A DNA stretch of 32,033 nucleotides from IMG/VR virus record IMGVR_UViG_3300017773_000074, positions 1 to 32,033 of that record. One strand, written 5' to 3'. Shown here piece by piece: positions 30,147 through 32,033 of this stretch. The position numbers and the translations under genes are program-made. The stretch comes from a virus. Position 1 is the first letter of the stretch; each line of letters opens with the position of its first letter. The notes below the pieces were generated by a model. That model ran no database searches. It worked only from the letters and a program-made list of their open reading frames with translations, and had not been told where the DNA came from.

Positions 30147-30240
30147 TTTATGGATAGTATTGGCCGCGCCTTTGGTCGCGTATTTCTTAATGATCGCGGT
30201 CGTAATATTTTCGCCGATGTTTAAAGGGGGTAAATCATGA
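30139..30240 (+). CDS. 33-residue single-span membrane protein
   Basis: A very short frame with CGGGGG eight bases before the ATG, an eight-base overlap with the gene before and an ATGA overlap with the gene after. Residues 4-27 (LWIVLAAPLVAYFLMIAVVIF) form one membrane helix, with a short basic end (FKGGKS). The tight fit between neighbours supports translation. It could modify the host membrane or a membrane-bound partner, or be a superinfection-exclusion peptide. Role is unproven. Confidence 0.6.
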   Translation: MDDLWIVLAAPLVAYFLMIAVVIFSPMFKGGKS

Positions 30241-30560
30241 AGCTAAAGACAACGAAAGAACTCGCCGCGTTTATGGCAGGCATTGAAGCCGGGCGGATGT
30301 TTAACCTTTATCACTCGCACTCTAACGGGTCCGGCGTCTACTGGCATAACACCGAGAGCGAGACCGATGGGTTACGGCTACAGCTTCACAGCGGTCAGGT
30401 CTACTTTGAGTGCTATGACGATTCAGAAGATATTTGGCGCGATCCACGGCCCGCAGCAATCGAGGGTATTATCTGCCGGTCCTATACAGACGCGCAGGCA
30501 GCTAAAAAGCATTACGCGCAGTGGCAAGCCGAAAAGCAAGCGAAGGGGGGTAAGTCATGA
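30237..30560 (+). CDS. Hypothetical acidic protein of the right-end cluster
   Basis: A 107-residue protein with AAAGGGGGT before ATG 30237. It starts with a helix (TKELAAFMAGIEAGRMFNL), then has His/Ser-rich and Tyr-rich strands (HSNGSGVYWHNTE, GQVYFECYDDSEDIWRD), and ends in a helix typical of phage early proteins (DAQAAKKHYAQWQAEKQA). Its stop overlaps the GP88-like start by ATGA. No known domain is evident. Confidence 0.68.
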   Translation: MKLKTTKELAAFMAGIEAGRMFNLYHSHSNGSGVYWHNTESETDGLRLQLHSGQVYFECYDDSEDIWRDPRPAAIEGIICRSYTDAQAAKKHYAQWQAEKQAKGGKS

Positions 30561-31249
30561 AGCTATTATCTCGAACAGGCAACACTAAACTAGTAAAAAC
30601 CGCAAAGGGCGAACCGGTAGTGTTGGCTGGTCTTTCCATGATGCCAAACCGTGAGATATGCCCGGCAAGTAAGGCGGCAGACTGTTTTGACAGTTGCTTA
30701 AAGCACTCCGGCCTCGCGGCTGTTTATAAGTCGGTAAATGCGGCCCGGCAAAAAAAGACTGACTGGTATATGGCGGACTCTGAAGCATTCTTGTCGCAGC
30801 TGCGCCGGGAATTGGGAAACCTCGCACTGTATGCAATCAAGAACAATAAACAGGCTGTGGTACGTCTTAACGTGATTTCTGATGTGGCGTGGGAACGGCA
30901 CGGAATCCCGCAAGAATTTCCCACGATAGAATTCTATGACTACACAAAGCGAGCCGATCGACTAGGAAAGACTCCGGCCAACTATAAATTGATGTTTAGC
31001 TATTCAGCTGCGCCGAAGTACGCAGCGCAGGTAAACAAAGCCTTAGAGACTGATATCCCTATCACTGTGGTGTTTCGTGGCGGCTTGCCTGCTGAGTATC
31101 TAGGCCGTCCGGTTATTGATGGCGATAAAAGCGATCTAAATAATCTTAAGGCTAAAGGTCATATCGTGGGTTTACGGGTTAAGGGTAACGACGCCAAAAA
31201 CTCAGTGTCGCCGTTTATTGTCGACGCCAACATTATTTCAAGGGGCTAA
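30557..31249 (+). CDS. GP88-like protein, possible Fe-S or TIM-barrel enzyme
   Basis: A 230-residue protein of the GP88-type phage family. Early is ICPASKAADCFDSCL with Cys35, Cys43 and Cys47 in C-x7-C-x3-C spacing, which could hold a metal or Fe-S cluster. The core has VRLNVISDVAWERHGIPQEF followed by PTIEFYDYTKRADRLGK and NYKLMFSYSA, a strand-helix pattern expected of a barrel with Asp and Tyr/Thr/Lys at strand ends. Near the C-terminus are VVFRGGLPAEYLGRPVIDGD and HIVGLRVKGN. The family is widespread in phages but has no established activity. It is the largest and only recognisable gene of the cluster. Start ATG overlaps the previous stop; a strong AAGGGGGGT lies upstream. Confidence 0.75.
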   Translation: MKLLSRTGNTKLVKTAKGEPVVLAGLSMMPNREICPASKAADCFDSCLKHSGLAAVYKSVNAARQKKTDWYMADSEAFLSQLRRELGNLALYAIKNNKQAVVRLNVISDVAWERHGIPQEFPTIEFYDYTKRADRLGKTPANYKLMFSYSAAPKYAAQVNKALETDIPITVVFRGGLPAEYLGRPVIDGDKSDLNNLKAKGHIVGLRVKGNDAKNSVSPFIVDANIISRG

Positions 31250-31251
31250 TT

Positions 31252-31470
31252 ATGAATACGTCACAGTTTGAAAGGCTGCAGACTGCAGCAGGTGGGACGC
31301 TTGCCAGTGAACGGGCGATATTAAGGGCGTTTCGAGATTTGCTTAGTGACAAGGGTAAGGGCCGGGACATGCGAGATATTCGACACGTTCAAGCGCGGGA
31401 AGCTTTAGGACGTCACCGCAAGGATCAAGCGCGGTATTTTGAGATGATAAATGTTAAGGGGGTGATGTGA
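31252..31470 (+). CDS. Small basic helical protein
   Basis: A 72-residue protein, rich in Arg and Lys, starting two bases after the GP88-like stop, with AAGGGG upstream. It is helical throughout (TSQFERLQTAAGGTLASERA, ILRAFRDLLSDKGKGR, VQAREALGRHRKDQARYF). The charge pattern suggests a nucleic-acid-binding or protein-binding small factor. The stop overlaps the next start by TGATG. Function unknown. Confidence 0.65.
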   Translation: MNTSQFERLQTAAGGTLASERAILRAFRDLLSDKGKGRDMRDIRHVQAREALGRHRKDQARYFEMINVKGVM

Positions 31471-31670
31471 TGCGTACTTATATCGTTAGCTGGTGTTTCT
31501 ACGCACTTGGGGCCGATGATTCTAATGATTATTGGGAAACGGCAGAGTCATATGTTGACGCCCGCAGGGCGTACCGCAGGGCTTTAGACGCTGGTGCAGA
31601 CATTGCCAGCATTTCGCAAGTTATCGACTCGACAGACTATGAGGGGGAAAGCTCGCTATGCCTTACGTAA
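31470..31670 (+). CDS. Small protein of the right-end cluster
   Basis: A 66-residue protein. ATG 31470 shares its first base with the previous stop (TGATG); a GTG at 31467 is a less likely start. AAGGGGGTG lies just upstream. It has a strand (TYIVSWCFYAL), a helix (YVDARRAYRRALDAGADI) and a short final strand (ASISQVIDS). The R-A-Y-R-R-A-L-D pattern is common in small early proteins of marine phages. It ends in a 13-base overlap with the next gene. Confidence 0.62.
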   Translation: MRTYIVSWCFYALGADDSNDYWETAESYVDARRAYRRALDAGADIASISQVIDSTDYEGESSLCLT

Positions 31671-31966
31671 TAGAATGCGATCGAAAAGGAATCCTTCCGT
31701 TACAGTTTGACAACCCGGACGCTGCGAGCGATTGGCTAGATGAAAACGAGGCCGACACCGTGATTGAGTACGCGGAGATGATGTTAAAGGTGTATAACGC
31801 GGGGATGTGGTCACAATACCCGGATTCTGAGATTTACCCTTACATGATGCAAATAAATAACGCCGTCGATGAACCATCACAGGCGATAGATAGCGCGCGT
31901 CAATACTATTTCGAGTCGCGAATGATTCGATACCACGAGTTCGAGGGTATAAGCCCCTCGCGATGA
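31658..31966 (+). CDS. Acidic protein, last gene of the right-end cluster
   Basis: A 102-residue acidic protein with GAGGGGGAAAG upstream of its ATG. The N-terminal strand (YVIECDRKGILPLQF) precedes a helical, Asp/Glu-rich region (DAASDWLDENEADTVIEYAEMM) and a Tyr/Met-rich second half (YNAGMWSQYPDSEIYPYMMQ). An acidic surface of this kind is compatible with DNA mimicry, for example against restriction or host nucleases, but there is no specific evidence. The terminator follows after 20 bases. Confidence 0.65.
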   Translation: MPYVIECDRKGILPLQFDNPDAASDWLDENEADTVIEYAEMMLKVYNAGMWSQYPDSEIYPYMMQINNAVDEPSQAIDSARQYYFESRMIRYHEFEGISPSR

Positions 31967-31986
31967 TTCCCCTTCTCGCCTGATAT

Positions 31987-32010
31987 GCCCGCCTAAGTGC
32001 GGGCTTTTTT
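31987..32010 (+). terminator. Rho-independent terminator at the end of the right cluster
   Basis: GCCCGC (31987-31992) pairs perfectly with GCGGGC (31999-32004) around CTAAGT, followed by six T residues (32005-32010). It closes the transcript from the promoter at 29571. If the molecule is circular it would also isolate the terminase operon. Confidence 0.88.
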
Positions 32011-32033
32011 ATGCGCGTCGATTAAGCATCGGC

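Noticed and set aside
1-32033. Direct terminal repeats or a cos site showing a complete genome
   Set aside because: The first and last tens of bases share no visible repeat; a cos site cannot be recognised by eye. The module content suggests a near-complete genome, but this is not proven.
1-32033. Lysogeny module
   Set aside because: No integrase, excisionase, CI-like full repressor or attachment site was found; the small HTH proteins alone are not enough.

Overview
The window reads as most or all of the genome of a lambda-like, long non-contractile-tailed phage (siphovirus type). Every convincing gene is on the plus strand. Genes are tightly packed, with many ATGA, TAATG or TGATG stop/start overlaps and AAGGAG-type ribosome binding sites. 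The lambda-like head and tail gene order, a three-segment holin, a T4-type lysozyme, an ERF/NinB/NinG recombination set and a GP88-like gene suggest a gammaproteobacterial, possibly marine, host. That is inference; no host gene or tRNA is present. I see no integrase, CI-type repressor, DNA polymerase or helicase, and no terminal repeat at the window ends.

Layout. Bases 1-7540 form the packaging and head module: small terminase, GpA-type large terminase, gpW-like joining protein, gpB-type portal, one long ORF fusing two extra N-terminal domains to an S78 prohead protease and an HK97-fold capsid protein, a small basic protein and an FII-like joiner. Bases 7543-21638 form the tail module: tail terminator, tail tube, tail chaperones G and GT joined by a -1 frameshift, tape measure, gpM- and gpL-like tip proteins, a 2602-residue J-like tip/fibre protein ending in a self-cleaving S74 chaperone, and two accessory tail proteins. 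Bases 21640-23758 hold a promoter candidate, a terminator, small membrane or coiled-coil proteins, the holin and the lysozyme.

Bases 23816-29162 are the recombination/replication and regulation module: ERF annealing protein, a protein with an SSB-like C-terminal tip, an XRE-type helix-turn-helix protein, a 54-residue CxxC protein, a replication-associated protein, a PD-(D/E)XK-like protein, NinB-like and NinG-like proteins, a sigma-region-4-like protein, and at the end a possible gpZ-like tail completion protein displaced from the tail module. Two non-coding stretches stand out. Bases 25459-25800 carry several perfect long- and short-range complementarities, including a pseudoknot-like pairing, next to a terminator that points in the minus direction. 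Bases 29163-29675 carry three copies of a 30-base repeat at an exact 61-base period, two operator-like dyads and a good sigma-70 promoter.

That promoter leads into a right-end cluster of eight small genes (29676-31966). Only one, a GP88-like protein with a Cys cluster, is recognisable. The cluster ends in a strong terminator.
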